DNA from: Oscillospiraceae bacterium
Lineage (GTDB): Bacteria; Bacillota; Clostridia; Oscillospirales; Ruminococcaceae
DNA: 6,584 nt
Direction of reading: 5' to 3'
NCBI GenBank assembly: GCA_900768735.1
Contig: CAAGDZ010000470.1
Span: forward strand, 1 to 6,584
In this document: in pieces, positions 1 to 6,115 of the stretch
Layout: each line of letters starts with the position of its first letter
Numbering within the stretch: the first letter of the stretch is position 1
Position numbers and translations under genes: made by a program
The notes under the pieces: model-generated
Told to the model about the DNA's origin: nothing
Seen by the model: the letters and a program-made list of their open reading frames with translations, nothing else
The model's database searches: none

Positions 1-788
1 ATAATATCCGGCTTTATGTCGTATTTTTTGCAGGCAGTCTGTGCTTCAAGACCGATAACCGTCTGGTGGAGAAGAACCTGAGAAAGAACGGAGCCGAGAA
101 CGTAGCGGTAGCCCTCGCTGGTGGTTGCAGCTTCGACAGCTTCCGAGATAGCGCAGCCGAGAGAGCCGGTAGTTCCGGGAAATTCCTCGTTAATCTTTCT
201 GCCCACATTGGTTGTCATAGAGGGAGAAGGAGTAACATTTGCGCCGTAGGTACGCATAACCTCACGGCGGAAGGGCTTCTGCTCATAAGAAACCTTAACC
301 ATAAATACCTTGCAGTCAAGTCCCAGGTAAGCGCACGCCATAGAAAGGGCTGTTCCCCACTGACCTGCGCCGGTTTCGGTTGTTACGCCCTTAAGACCCT
401 GCTTCTTTGCGTAGTAAGCCTGAGCGATTGCGCTGTTCAGCTTGTGGCTTCCGGAGGTGTTGTTGCCCTCGAACTTGTAGTAAATCTTTGCGGGAGTTCC
501 GAGAGCCTTTTCAAGGCAGTACGCTCTTACAAGGGGTGCGGGGCGGTACATTTTGTAGAAGTTTAAGATTTCCTCGGGAATGTCGATGTAGGGAGTTGTG
601 TCGTCCAGCTCCTGCTTTGCCAGCTCCTCGCAGAAAACGTGGCTTAATTCCTCTAAGGTGCAGGGCTGATGAGTTGCGGGATTGATAAGGGGAGCGGGCT
701 TATTCTTCATATCCGCTCTTACGTTGTACCACTGCTTGGGAAGCTCGCTTTCTTCAAGATAAATCTTGTAGGGGATTTCTTTGCTCAT
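1..788 (-). CDS. trpB: TrpB2-type tryptophan synthase beta chain, PLP-dependent (3' end beyond window)
   Basis: My translation of the minus strand gives 262 codons open to the window edge. The family is usually near 450 residues, so the C-terminal part is missing. The enzyme condenses indole with L-serine to make tryptophan in the cytosol. Visible marks: an N-terminal segment with LPKQWYNV (residues 16-23), the PLP-lysine motif EGNNTSGSHKLNSA with Lys116, and TETGAGQWGTAL with the likely catalytic Glu138. The Trp after GAGQ (classical TrpB1 has His) and the SYEQKPFRR stretch after it point to the TrpB2 branch, as does HQTVIGLEA further on. The start at 788 fits the family N-terminus and is preceded by AGGACAGG (798-805). 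It lies 41 bases after the rel stop with no terminator between, so cotranscription is likely. No trpA is visible, so whether it partners TrpA or salvages free indole is open. Confidence 0.93.
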   Translation of the reverse strand, partial: MSKEIPYKIYLEESELPKQWYNVRADMKNKPAPLINPATHQPCTLEELSHVFCEELAKQELDDTTPYIDIPEEILNFYKMYRPAPLVRAYCLEKALGTPAKIYYKFEGNNTSGSHKLNSAIAQAYYAKKQGLKGVTTETGAGQWGTALSMACAYLGLDCKVFMVKVSYEQKPFRREVMRTYGANVTPSPSMTTNVGRKINEEFPGTTGSLGCAISEAVEAATTSEGYRYVLGSVLSQVLLHQTVIGLEAQTACKKYDIKPDI

Positions 789-829
789 TTTCTGTTACCT
801 GTCCTTTCTGTTTTGGGTTATATGTGACC

Positions 830-2998
830 TTATACGATTCCCGTTCTTTCTGCGCTTATAACGCCGGGGATTTTTCTTATACGTCCTATAAGTGCATTAA
901 GCTGCTCAACGCTGGCTACTTCTACTGTTACAACAATGTTGCCGTTGCCGTTTTTAAGCTGATGCGCTGTAATCTGGCGGATAGGGAAGCGGCTTGCTGC
1001 AATTGTGGCGGTTACATCTGCAATAAGTGCGGTGCGGTCTTCTGCAATAACGTCTATTGTTGCATTATAGCCTGCTTCCTCGCCCTCCTTGCCTGCTGCC
1101 CACATAACGTTAATCCAGCGCTCCTTGTCTGCGGGGCTTGCATTCACAACGTTGACGCAGTCCTTTTTATGCACGGAAACGCCGTAGCCCCTTGTGATAA
1201 AGCCGACAATTTTATCGCCGGGCAGCGGATTGCAGCATTTCGCAAACTTTATAAGGCAGTTATCTATTCCCTCAACGATTACGCCGCTTTTCTGCTTCTT
1301 TGCGATGTTCTGATTAAGGGCAGTATTTCCGTCGGGGAGGGCTGCTGCGTTCTGGCGGGAGTTGTACATATCCTTTACCCGCTGCATTATCTTTGAAAGC
1401 ATAACTCCGCCGTAGCCTATTGCGGCGTAGAAGTCGTCCACGTTGTCAAAGTGCTGCATTTTTGCGATTTCCTGCAAAAATTCAACCGAGGGAGTAATGC
1501 TGTTTCTGCGGAATTCCGCTTCAAGAGCCGCCATACCCTCAGCAATATTATCGTCCCGACATTCTCTCTTGAACCAGCTTCTTATCTTGCCTCTTGCCTC
1601 GCTTGTTCTCGCTATATCAAGCCAGTTCCTGTTGGGTCCGTAGCTTTGGGAGGAGGTTGTTATTACCTCAACAATGTCGCCTGTTTTCAGCTCGTAGTCG
1701 AAGCGTATCATGCGCCCGCCTACCTTTGCGCCGGTCATCTTGTTGCCTACCTGAGTGTGGATTGCGTAGGCAAAGTCGATTACCGTTGAGCCTGCGGGCA
1801 GGGTTATAACGTCGCCCTTTGGCGTAAATACATATACGTCCTCGGGAGCAAGGTCAACCTTGATAGCGTCAGCAAGCTGCTCTATATCGTCGGAGTCCTG
1901 CTGCTGCTCAAGCAGCTGTCTTATCCAGTCGAAGCGCTTTTCGCCCGTAACCTTTCCCGTAATTCCCGCCTTGTATTTCCAGTGGGCAGCAACGCCGTAC
2001 TGAGCGGTGTTGTGCATTTCCATTGTCCTTATCTGGACCTCGAAGGGTATACCCTCTCTGCCGATAACCGTGGTGTGCAGGGACTGGTAGCGGTTGGGTT
2101 TGGGGGTTGCAATATAGTCCTTGAAGCGGAAGGGGATAGGCTTGAAAATGTCGTGAACTATACCGAGAACGTTGTAACATTCGATAACAGTCTGCACAAT
2201 AACTCTTACTGCATAAACGTCATATATCTCGTCAAAGCTTTTGCCCTTTATATATACCTTTTTATATATGCTGTAAACGCTTTTTACACGCCCTTCAATT
2301 ATGGGCGGCGGCTCAATATCGCTTATTCTTTCACGGATACGCTCCTTTATTGTATCAATAAAGCCGGTTTTCTGCTCCTTGTGGGTGTCAAGCATATCCT
2401 GTATCGCCTTTGTTCCGTAGGGGTCAAGGATTCTTATAGAAATATCCTCCATTTCCTCCTTGACTGCGCTCATACCAAGGCGGTGAGCAATAGGCGCATA
2501 GAAGTTCATTGTTTCAAGGGCTTTTTTCCGCTGTTTTTCCGGCGGGCGGTACATAATTGTACGCATATTGTGGAGTCGGTCAGCAAGCTTTATGATGATA
2601 ACACGGATATCCTTTGACATAGCCATAAGGATTTTGCGGATATTTTCTGCCTGCTGCTCCTCCTTTGTATTAAGGGGAACAAGACCGATTTTTGTAACCC
2701 CGTCCACAAGGTTCGCAACATCGTCGCCGAAGCGCTTTCTTATTGTTTCAAGGGGCACGTCCGTATCCTCAACAACGTCGTGGAGCAGGGCAGCCGCAAT
2801 TGTGTCGGTGTCCATGCAGAACTCCAGCAGGATACAGGCTACTGCAACAGGGTGGGTTATATAAGGCTCTCCTGAGCTTCTCTTTACGCCCTTATGAGCC
2901 TCCTCCGCCATTTCGTAAGCCGCCTTGATTTTCTCAATATCGTAGGGCTTGTCGCTTGAAATGATTTTATCAATGAGGTAGTCTATTGTGTAAACCAT
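830..2998 (-). CDS. rel: Bifunctional (p)ppGpp synthetase/hydrolase, RelA/SpoT long form
   Basis: This 722-residue protein has the full length and domain order of a long RSH enzyme. It makes (p)ppGpp from ATP and GDP/GTP on stalled ribosomes and also degrades it. The HD hydrolase domain (about 25-155) keeps His49, His73-Asp74, Glu77-Asp78 and Asp140 (LADRLHN). The synthetase domain (about 235-345) has Asp260 in YDVYAVRV, RFKDYIATPKPNRYQSLHTT (291-310) and Glu320 in EVQIRT. The basic RFKD motif is typical of bifunctional Rel rather than synthetase-only RelA. A TGS domain spans about 387-447, a zinc-finger-like CCNPLPGDKIVGF...H...C motif uses Cys588, Cys589, His610 and Cys614, and an ACT domain spans about 645-722. 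Both active sites look intact. The ATG is supported by AGGAG at 3007-3011, 8 bases upstream. The gene diverges from the M42 operon and is followed by trpB. Antisense reading frames across it are shadows. Confidence 0.98.
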   Translation of the reverse strand: MVYTIDYLIDKIISSDKPYDIEKIKAAYEMAEEAHKGVKRSSGEPYITHPVAVACILLEFCMDTDTIAAALLHDVVEDTDVPLETIRKRFGDDVANLVDGVTKIGLVPLNTKEEQQAENIRKILMAMSKDIRVIIIKLADRLHNMRTIMYRPPEKQRKKALETMNFYAPIAHRLGMSAVKEEMEDISIRILDPYGTKAIQDMLDTHKEQKTGFIDTIKERIRERISDIEPPPIIEGRVKSVYSIYKKVYIKGKSFDEIYDVYAVRVIVQTVIECYNVLGIVHDIFKPIPFRFKDYIATPKPNRYQSLHTTVIGREGIPFEVQIRTMEMHNTAQYGVAAHWKYKAGITGKVTGEKRFDWIRQLLEQQQDSDDIEQLADAIKVDLAPEDVYVFTPKGDVITLPAGSTVIDFAYAIHTQVGNKMTGAKVGGRMIRFDYELKTGDIVEVITTSSQSYGPNRNWLDIARTSEARGKIRSWFKRECRDDNIAEGMAALEAEFRRNSITPSVEFLQEIAKMQHFDNVDDFYAAIGYGGVMLSKIMQRVKDMYNSRQNAAALPDGNTALNQNIAKKQKSGVIVEGIDNCLIKFAKCCNPLPGDKIVGFITRGYGVSVHKKDCVNVVNASPADKERWINVMWAAGKEGEEAGYNATIDVIAEDRTALIADVTATIAASRFPIRQITAHQLKNGNGNIVVTVEVASVEQLNALIGRIRKIPGVISAERTGIV

Positions 2999-3017
2999 AC
3001 CTGCCGCTCCTTTTCGC

Positions 3018-3048
3018 TTGAAATTCTGTTCTGCACAAAAAGTATAAA
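3018..3048 (+). promoter_or_regulatory. Candidate sigma-A promoter toward the M42 operon (weak)
   Basis: TTGAAA (3018-3023, 5 of 6 to the -35 consensus) is followed after 19 bases by TATAAA (3043-3048, 5 of 6 to the -10 consensus). The spacing is longer than the preferred 17 and the area is AT-rich, so chance is a real alternative. If used, transcription would begin near 3055 and the whole palindromic element would lie in a roughly 258-base untranslated leader. No better plus-strand promoter was seen nearer the gene. Confidence 0.25.
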
Positions 3049-3084
3049 AAGCACATAAAGTATATTATTTGCTCAGACTGTCGA
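3041..3084 (-). promoter_or_regulatory. Candidate rel promoter region (weak)
   Basis: On the minus strand, the hexamer TATACT occurs twice, at 3064-3059 and 3046-3041, each 5 of 6 to the -10 consensus. A -35-like TCGACA lies at 3084-3079, but it is only 14 bases from the first TATACT, which is short. The second has no good -35. The position, about 40-65 bases upstream of the rel start, is plausible, but the exact promoter cannot be settled by reading. Confidence 0.25.
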
Positions 3085-3143
3085 TAAACCCCGAAAACTA
3101 ATGAATAATGAATATTGAAAATTGAATAGTGAATAATTGTGGT

Positions 3144-3158
3144 GTGCCCTTCGGGCAC
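3144..3158. repeat. Internal hairpin 1 of the palindromic element
   Basis: GTGCCCTTCGGGCAC forms a perfect 6-bp stem around a TTC loop. It starts immediately after the inner end of the left arm (TGAATAATTGTGGT). It is not followed by a T-run, so it is not a typical intrinsic terminator. Confidence 0.8.
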
Positions 3159-3187
3159 GGATTTTGAAATACTGCTTTTTTAAATCA

Positions 3188-3202
3188 ATCGGCGAAGCCG
3201 AT
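3188..3202. repeat. Internal hairpin 2 of the palindromic element
   Basis: ATCGGCGAAGCCGAT forms a perfect 6-bp stem around GAA. On the opposite strand it reads ATCGGCTTCGCCGAT and directly follows TGAATAATTGTGGT. It is therefore the mirror counterpart of hairpin 1: same size, same TTC loop, different stem bases. Confidence 0.8.
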
Positions 3203-3251
3203 ACCACAATTATTCATTCTTCGTTATTCATTATTCAATATTCTTTTCTTA

Positions 3252-3269
3252 TCGAAAAGACTTTTTCGA
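3252..3269. repeat. Short hairpin in the M42 operon leader
   Basis: TCGAAAA (3252-3258) pairs with TTTTCGA (3263-3269) around a 4-base loop. It lies just outside the larger palindrome and about 44 bases before the M42 start. It is followed by no T-run. It could be a small operator or chance pairing in AT-rich DNA. Confidence 0.35.
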
Positions 3270-3312
3270 CAGCTCTGAAACGTTTTCGGAAATCTTCGGA
3301 AGGATAGATAAA

Positions 3313-4344
3313 ATGGATATAAAAAAGGCGCTTGTTGATTTGTGCAGTGCGGACGGCGTATCGGGCGACGAAATCGCCGCCTCTCAGGTTGCTCTCTCTT
3401 TGCTGAAGGAGTACACCGACGACTGCGAAATCGACAGGTTTTATAATGTGACGGGACATTTCGGACAGCATGACGACAGCCGCCCGACGCTTTTACTTGA
3501 CGCGCATATCGACCGTATAGGCTTTATTGTGACCTATATAGACGATGACGGATTTGTAAAGGTGGCGCAGTGTGGCGGCGTTGACAGGCGTATAACCGCG
3601 GCGCAGACCGTCACGATACACGGAAAAGAAAAAATCAAGGGCGTGGTGTCGGTACTGCCGCCCCATGTAAAAAGCGACAAGGAGTCTGTCGCAAAGATAG
3701 ACGAGCTTGTGATAGATACCGGCTTTTCTAAGGCAGAACTGTCGGAGAAAATATCTCTCGGCGACAGGATAACTATAGACAGCGAGCCGTGCGAACTAAT
3801 GAACGGCAGAGTCTGCGCGAGTGCGGCGGACGACCGCAGCGGCGTGGTAAGCATACTGTACGCATTGGAGCTGTTAAAGGACAAGAAACTGAGATATAAT
3901 ATTGATGTGTCCTTTACGGTGCAGGAGGAAACGGGAGAGCGCGGAGCGAAGATGATAGGCTACAGCGCGGCACCCGATATGGTGCTTGAGATGGACGTCA
4001 GCTTTGCGGCTACCCCCGACAGCGAAAAGCACAAGTGCGGAGTGCTGTCAAAGGGCGTGATGATAGGTATTGCCCCGTCGCTGAGCCGCAGGATGTCAGA
4101 CGAGCTTATCTCGCTTGCAGAGGAAAACAAGATACCGTATCAGATAGAAGTAATGGCGGACGAAACCGGCACAAACGCGGACGCTATAGGTGTATCAAAG
4201 GGCGGCGCACAGGCGTGCACCTTGTCGATACCGCTGAGATATATGCACACGCCGGTCGAGGTTGTGGATATCAAGGATATAAAATCGACGGCGGCGCTTA
4301 TTGCGGCGTTTGCTGAGGAAAAGGGCGGTGAGCAGGATGCTTGA
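3313..4344 (+). CDS. M42 family dinuclear-metal aminopeptidase, first tandem copy
   Basis: The 343-residue product has the usual M42 length (glutamyl aminopeptidase / FrvX / YsdC / TET type). These are cytosolic enzymes that trim N-terminal residues from short peptides and often form dodecameric tetrahedral shells. The five expected metal ligands can be placed: His65 (AHIDRIG), Asp173 (AADDRSG), Glu206 (VQEETGERGA), Asp228 (PDMVLEMDVS) and His312 (RYMHTPVEV). Asp67 and the catalytic-base Glu205 are also present. One oddity is Arg68, where the motif HxDE normally has Glu. There is no signal peptide. The start is supported by GGAAGGA (3298-3304) 8 bases upstream. The gene overlaps the second M42 copy by 8 bases and is probably the first gene of an operon. 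Substrate preference cannot be read from the sequence. Older 'endoglucanase' labels for this family are unlikely to reflect its activity. Confidence 0.93.
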   Translation: MDIKKALVDLCSADGVSGDEIAASQVALSLLKEYTDDCEIDRFYNVTGHFGQHDDSRPTLLLDAHIDRIGFIVTYIDDDGFVKVAQCGGVDRRITAAQTVTIHGKEKIKGVVSVLPPHVKSDKESVAKIDELVIDTGFSKAELSEKISLGDRITIDSEPCELMNGRVCASAADDRSGVVSILYALELLKDKKLRYNIDVSFTVQEETGERGAKMIGYSAAPDMVLEMDVSFAATPDSEKHKCGVLSKGVMIGIAPSLSRRMSDELISLAEENKIPYQIEVMADETGTNADAIGVSKGGAQACTLSIPLRYMHTPVEVVDIKDIKSTAALIAAFAEEKGGEQDA

Positions 4345-5356
4345 CATGGTAAAAGAGCTTTGCACCCTGTGCGGCACAAGCGGCGACGAGCGCGAGGTAT
4401 GCGACTATATTATTTCAAAACTGCCGAAGGACTGCGAGTATAAGGTTGACCCGCTCGGAAATCTGATAGTAAACAAAAAGGGTGCTAAAACGCCGAAAAA
4501 CAAGGTCATGCTTGCGGCGCATCAGGACGAGGTCGGCTTTATCGTGACCTATATCACCGATGACGGATTTTTAAAATTCGCGCCGGTCGGCGGGATAAAT
4601 CACGAAACGATTATCGGCAGACAGCTCCGCTTTAAAAACGGCACGGTCGGCGTGGTCGGCACAAAAGCCATCCATCAGCAAAGCGAGAGCGAGCGCGGTA
4701 AAGCGCCCAAGCCCGAATCACTTTATATCGACATCGGCGCGGCAACTAAAAAAGAAGCCGAGCAGAGAGTGAGACTGGGCGACTGCGCATATTTTGTGAG
4801 CGAGTATTTTGAGTTCGGCAGCGGCATGATAAAGGGCAAGGCACTTGACGACAGGGCAGGCTGTGCTATCATGCTTGATATGCTTCAAAAGGATTTACCG
4901 TATGATATAACCTGCGTGTTTACGGTGCAGGAGGAGATAGGAACAAGGGGCGCGCGCACGGCGGCGTATACCGTGTCGCCCGATTATGCGATTGTACTTG
5001 AGACCACCACCGCCTGTGACTTTTCGGGAAACGAGGGCGAAAAGCGCGTCTGCGAGCTGTCAAAGGGCTGTGTGGTAAGCTATATGGACAGAGGCACTAT
5101 TTACAGCAGAGAGCTTTATAATCTCGCCTTTGATACGGCAAGCGAGCAGAATATCCCGTGCCAGACAAAGACCGTGGTAGCGGGAGGAAACGACAGCGGA
5201 GCTATCCACACCGCGGTCGGCGGAATACAGACCATAGCTCTGTCGGTGCCGTGCAGGTATCTGCACTCGCCCGCGTGCGTGATAAATAAAGACGATTTAG
5301 CGGCAACAAAAAAGCTTGCGTTTGAAATGTATGTCAAGCTTTGCGAGAAAGAATGA
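4337..5356 (+). CDS. M42 family dinuclear-metal aminopeptidase, second tandem copy
   Basis: I start this gene at the ATG at 4337, giving 339 residues beginning MLDMVKELCTLCGTSGDE, which matches the normal M42 N-terminus. The in-frame upstream start at 4301 would add 12 basic residues inside the previous gene with no reason to use them. The metal ligands are His62 (AHQDEVGF), Asp171 (ALDDRAG), Glu200 (VQEEIGTRGA), Glu222 (PDYAIVLETTT) and His310 (RYLHSP), with Asp64 and the catalytic-base Glu199. It differs from the first copy in keeping the standard HxDE motif and in using Glu rather than Asp as the fourth ligand. The two proteins align along their whole length, for example DEVGFIVTYITDDGF against DRIGFIVTYIDDDGF, so they are old paralogues. 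The ATGCTTGA overlap with the first copy and the ATGA overlap with the next gene suggest coupled translation. Confidence 0.93.
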   Translation: MLDMVKELCTLCGTSGDEREVCDYIISKLPKDCEYKVDPLGNLIVNKKGAKTPKNKVMLAAHQDEVGFIVTYITDDGFLKFAPVGGINHETIIGRQLRFKNGTVGVVGTKAIHQQSESERGKAPKPESLYIDIGAATKKEAEQRVRLGDCAYFVSEYFEFGSGMIKGKALDDRAGCAIMLDMLQKDLPYDITCVFTVQEEIGTRGARTAAYTVSPDYAIVLETTTACDFSGNEGEKRVCELSKGCVVSYMDRGTIYSRELYNLAFDTASEQNIPCQTKTVVAGGNDSGAIHTAVGGIQTIALSVPCRYLHSPACVINKDDLAATKKLAFEMYVKLCEKE

Positions 5357-6102
5357 TAGAGCGGATTTTTGCGGATATAAAGCCGGATTTTTCGGCTTTT
5401 CCGTCCGATAATCCGATAATCGGGCGGATATGCGCGTACTACAGAGCCTACGGCGCGGGGTATGACTTCTGCAGGTTCTATATCGGCGGGGATTGCCTAA
5501 TCATGCGGTATGAGAGCGAATTGCTTATTTACGCGGGTAAAAATGCGGACTTTGACGAGCTGCTGTTTTTCATACAGGCGCAGGGAGATTGTACCGTAAC
5601 CGTAAATGAGGAGTTCGGTGGGATTTTCGAAAAATCGCACGGCAACACGGCACAAAAGCTTTACAAAATGTCGCGGCGGTGTGACGGCGATAAACCCGAC
5701 TGCGCGGCGGAGCTTAGTGACGAATATTCCGCGGTCGGCGAAGTGATAAAGGACAGCTTTGGACTTTGCGGCGGGGCGTATGACGGCTGGTATGCGGATA
5801 TATGCCACAGGGTGCGCCACGGGGTCAGCAGAATTGCCGTAATCAAAAAAGACGGCAGAGTAGCGGCGGTGTGCGTAGTCATGTACCAAAGCGGCGGCGA
5901 AGGCTTTTTATCCGATATATGCGTAAGAGATGAGTACCGGGGACAGGGACTCGGCAGGGAGATACTGGGCGCTGTTGAGAATTTATGCGGCGCGGACAGG
6001 CTCTCGCTTGTATGCAAAGAAGAAAATATCGGATTTTACAGGCGGTGCGGCTTTGAGATAACCGGCGCATTGTACAAGTCGGAAAATATACAGATTAAAT
6101 AA
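5353..6102 (+). CDS. GNAT-type N-acetyltransferase with an unassigned N-terminal half
   Basis: The chosen start is the ATG at 5353, which overlaps the preceding stop as ATGA and gives 249 residues. A TTG at 5341 would add only four residues. The C-terminal half (about 120-245) reads as a GNAT fold, which transfers an acetyl group from acetyl-CoA to an amine. Motif A is VRDEYRGQGLGREIL (191-205), with the RGQGLG acetyl-CoA pyrophosphate loop at 196-201. Motif B is NIGFYRRCGFE (225-235). The strand before motif A (FLSDICV) is also typical. Residues 1-115 have no motif I recognise. They could be a degenerate second GNAT-like domain, which is common in such proteins. The ribosome binding site is weak (GAGAAAG), consistent with translational coupling. 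The acceptor is unknown. Its place after two aminopeptidases suggests an amino acid or peptide amine, but this is inference. Confidence 0.82.
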   Translation: MIERIFADIKPDFSAFPSDNPIIGRICAYYRAYGAGYDFCRFYIGGDCLIMRYESELLIYAGKNADFDELLFFIQAQGDCTVTVNEEFGGIFEKSHGNTAQKLYKMSRRCDGDKPDCAAELSDEYSAVGEVIKDSFGLCGGAYDGWYADICHRVRHGVSRIAVIKKDGRVAAVCVVMYQSGGEGFLSDICVRDEYRGQGLGREILGAVENLCGADRLSLVCKEENIGFYRRCGFEITGALYKSENIQIK

Positions 6103-6115
6103 GAGGACATAACAA

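Larger units (their letters stand above)
3103..3243. repeat. MITE-like imperfect palindromic element with two internal hairpins
   Basis: The outer 41 bases (3103-3143) pair with 3203-3243. By hand count 34 of 41 positions are Watson-Crick and 2 more would be G-U in RNA. The innermost 14 are perfect: TGAATAATTGTGGT at 3130-3143 against ACCACAATTATTCA at 3203-3216. The outer arms are made of degenerate TGAATA-type units. Between the arms lie two perfect 15-base hairpins (3144-3158 and 3188-3202) and a 29-base AT-rich centre. No open reading frame or transposase is inside, and I see no clear target-site duplication at the ends. Small palindromic non-coding elements of this form are usually non-autonomous transposons or REP/BIME-type repeats present in many copies. 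The copy number here cannot be known from one window. It sits 104 bases from rel and 69 bases from the M42 start. Confidence 0.8.
2999..3312. other. Divergent intergenic region, no gene
   Basis: This 314-base AT-rich spacer separates the diverging rel and M42 genes, so it should contain promoters for both directions. Nearest rel is its ribosome binding site (AGGAG, 3007-3011). Next come promoter-like hexamers at about 3018-3084, then a 141-bp imperfect palindrome (3103-3243), a short hairpin (3252-3269), and the M42 ribosome binding site GGAAGGA (3298-3304). The short minus-strand frames in this space have no family resemblance and read through the repeats, so I do not call a gene. Confidence 0.85.

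Noticed and set aside
66..566. Plus-strand reading frame antisense to trpB
   Set aside because: The minus strand encodes unmistakable TrpB2 motifs here (PLP lysine, GAGQWG), so the plus frame is a shadow.
789..829. T-box or tryptophan-responsive leader before trpB
   Set aside because: The 41-base gap is far too short, and no stem-loop or Trp-codon leader peptide is visible.
824..1396. 190-residue plus-strand reading frame antisense to rel
   Set aside because: It lies entirely inside the conserved rel coding sequence, is rich in Cys, Tyr and Asn as expected of a shadow frame, and shows no family motif.
1982..2617. 211-residue plus-strand reading frame antisense to rel
   Set aside because: It is opposite the conserved synthetase and hydrolase regions of rel, with no ribosome binding site or motif that would support it as a gene.
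2970..3158. Minus-strand 62-residue frame overlapping the rel start
   Set aside because: It reads through the palindromic repeat arm and into rel in another frame, and shows no ribosome binding site or motif.
3144..3202. The two hairpins as intrinsic terminators
   Set aside because: They lie between divergent genes, so nothing needs terminating there. Hairpin 1 is not followed by a T-run, and hairpin 2 is followed by TACCACAATT.
3101..3243. Repeated TGAATA units as a CRISPR array or tandem repeat
   Set aside because: The units are short, degenerate and arranged as inverted arms without regular spacers.
4301..4336. Upstream in-frame start for the second M42 gene
   Set aside because: It would add 12 basic residues not expected in the family. 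The ATG at 4337 gives the standard N-terminus and a tight overlap.
5341..5352. TTG start for the acetyltransferase
   Set aside because: The ATG at 5353 overlaps the previous stop in the common ATGA arrangement and loses only four residues.
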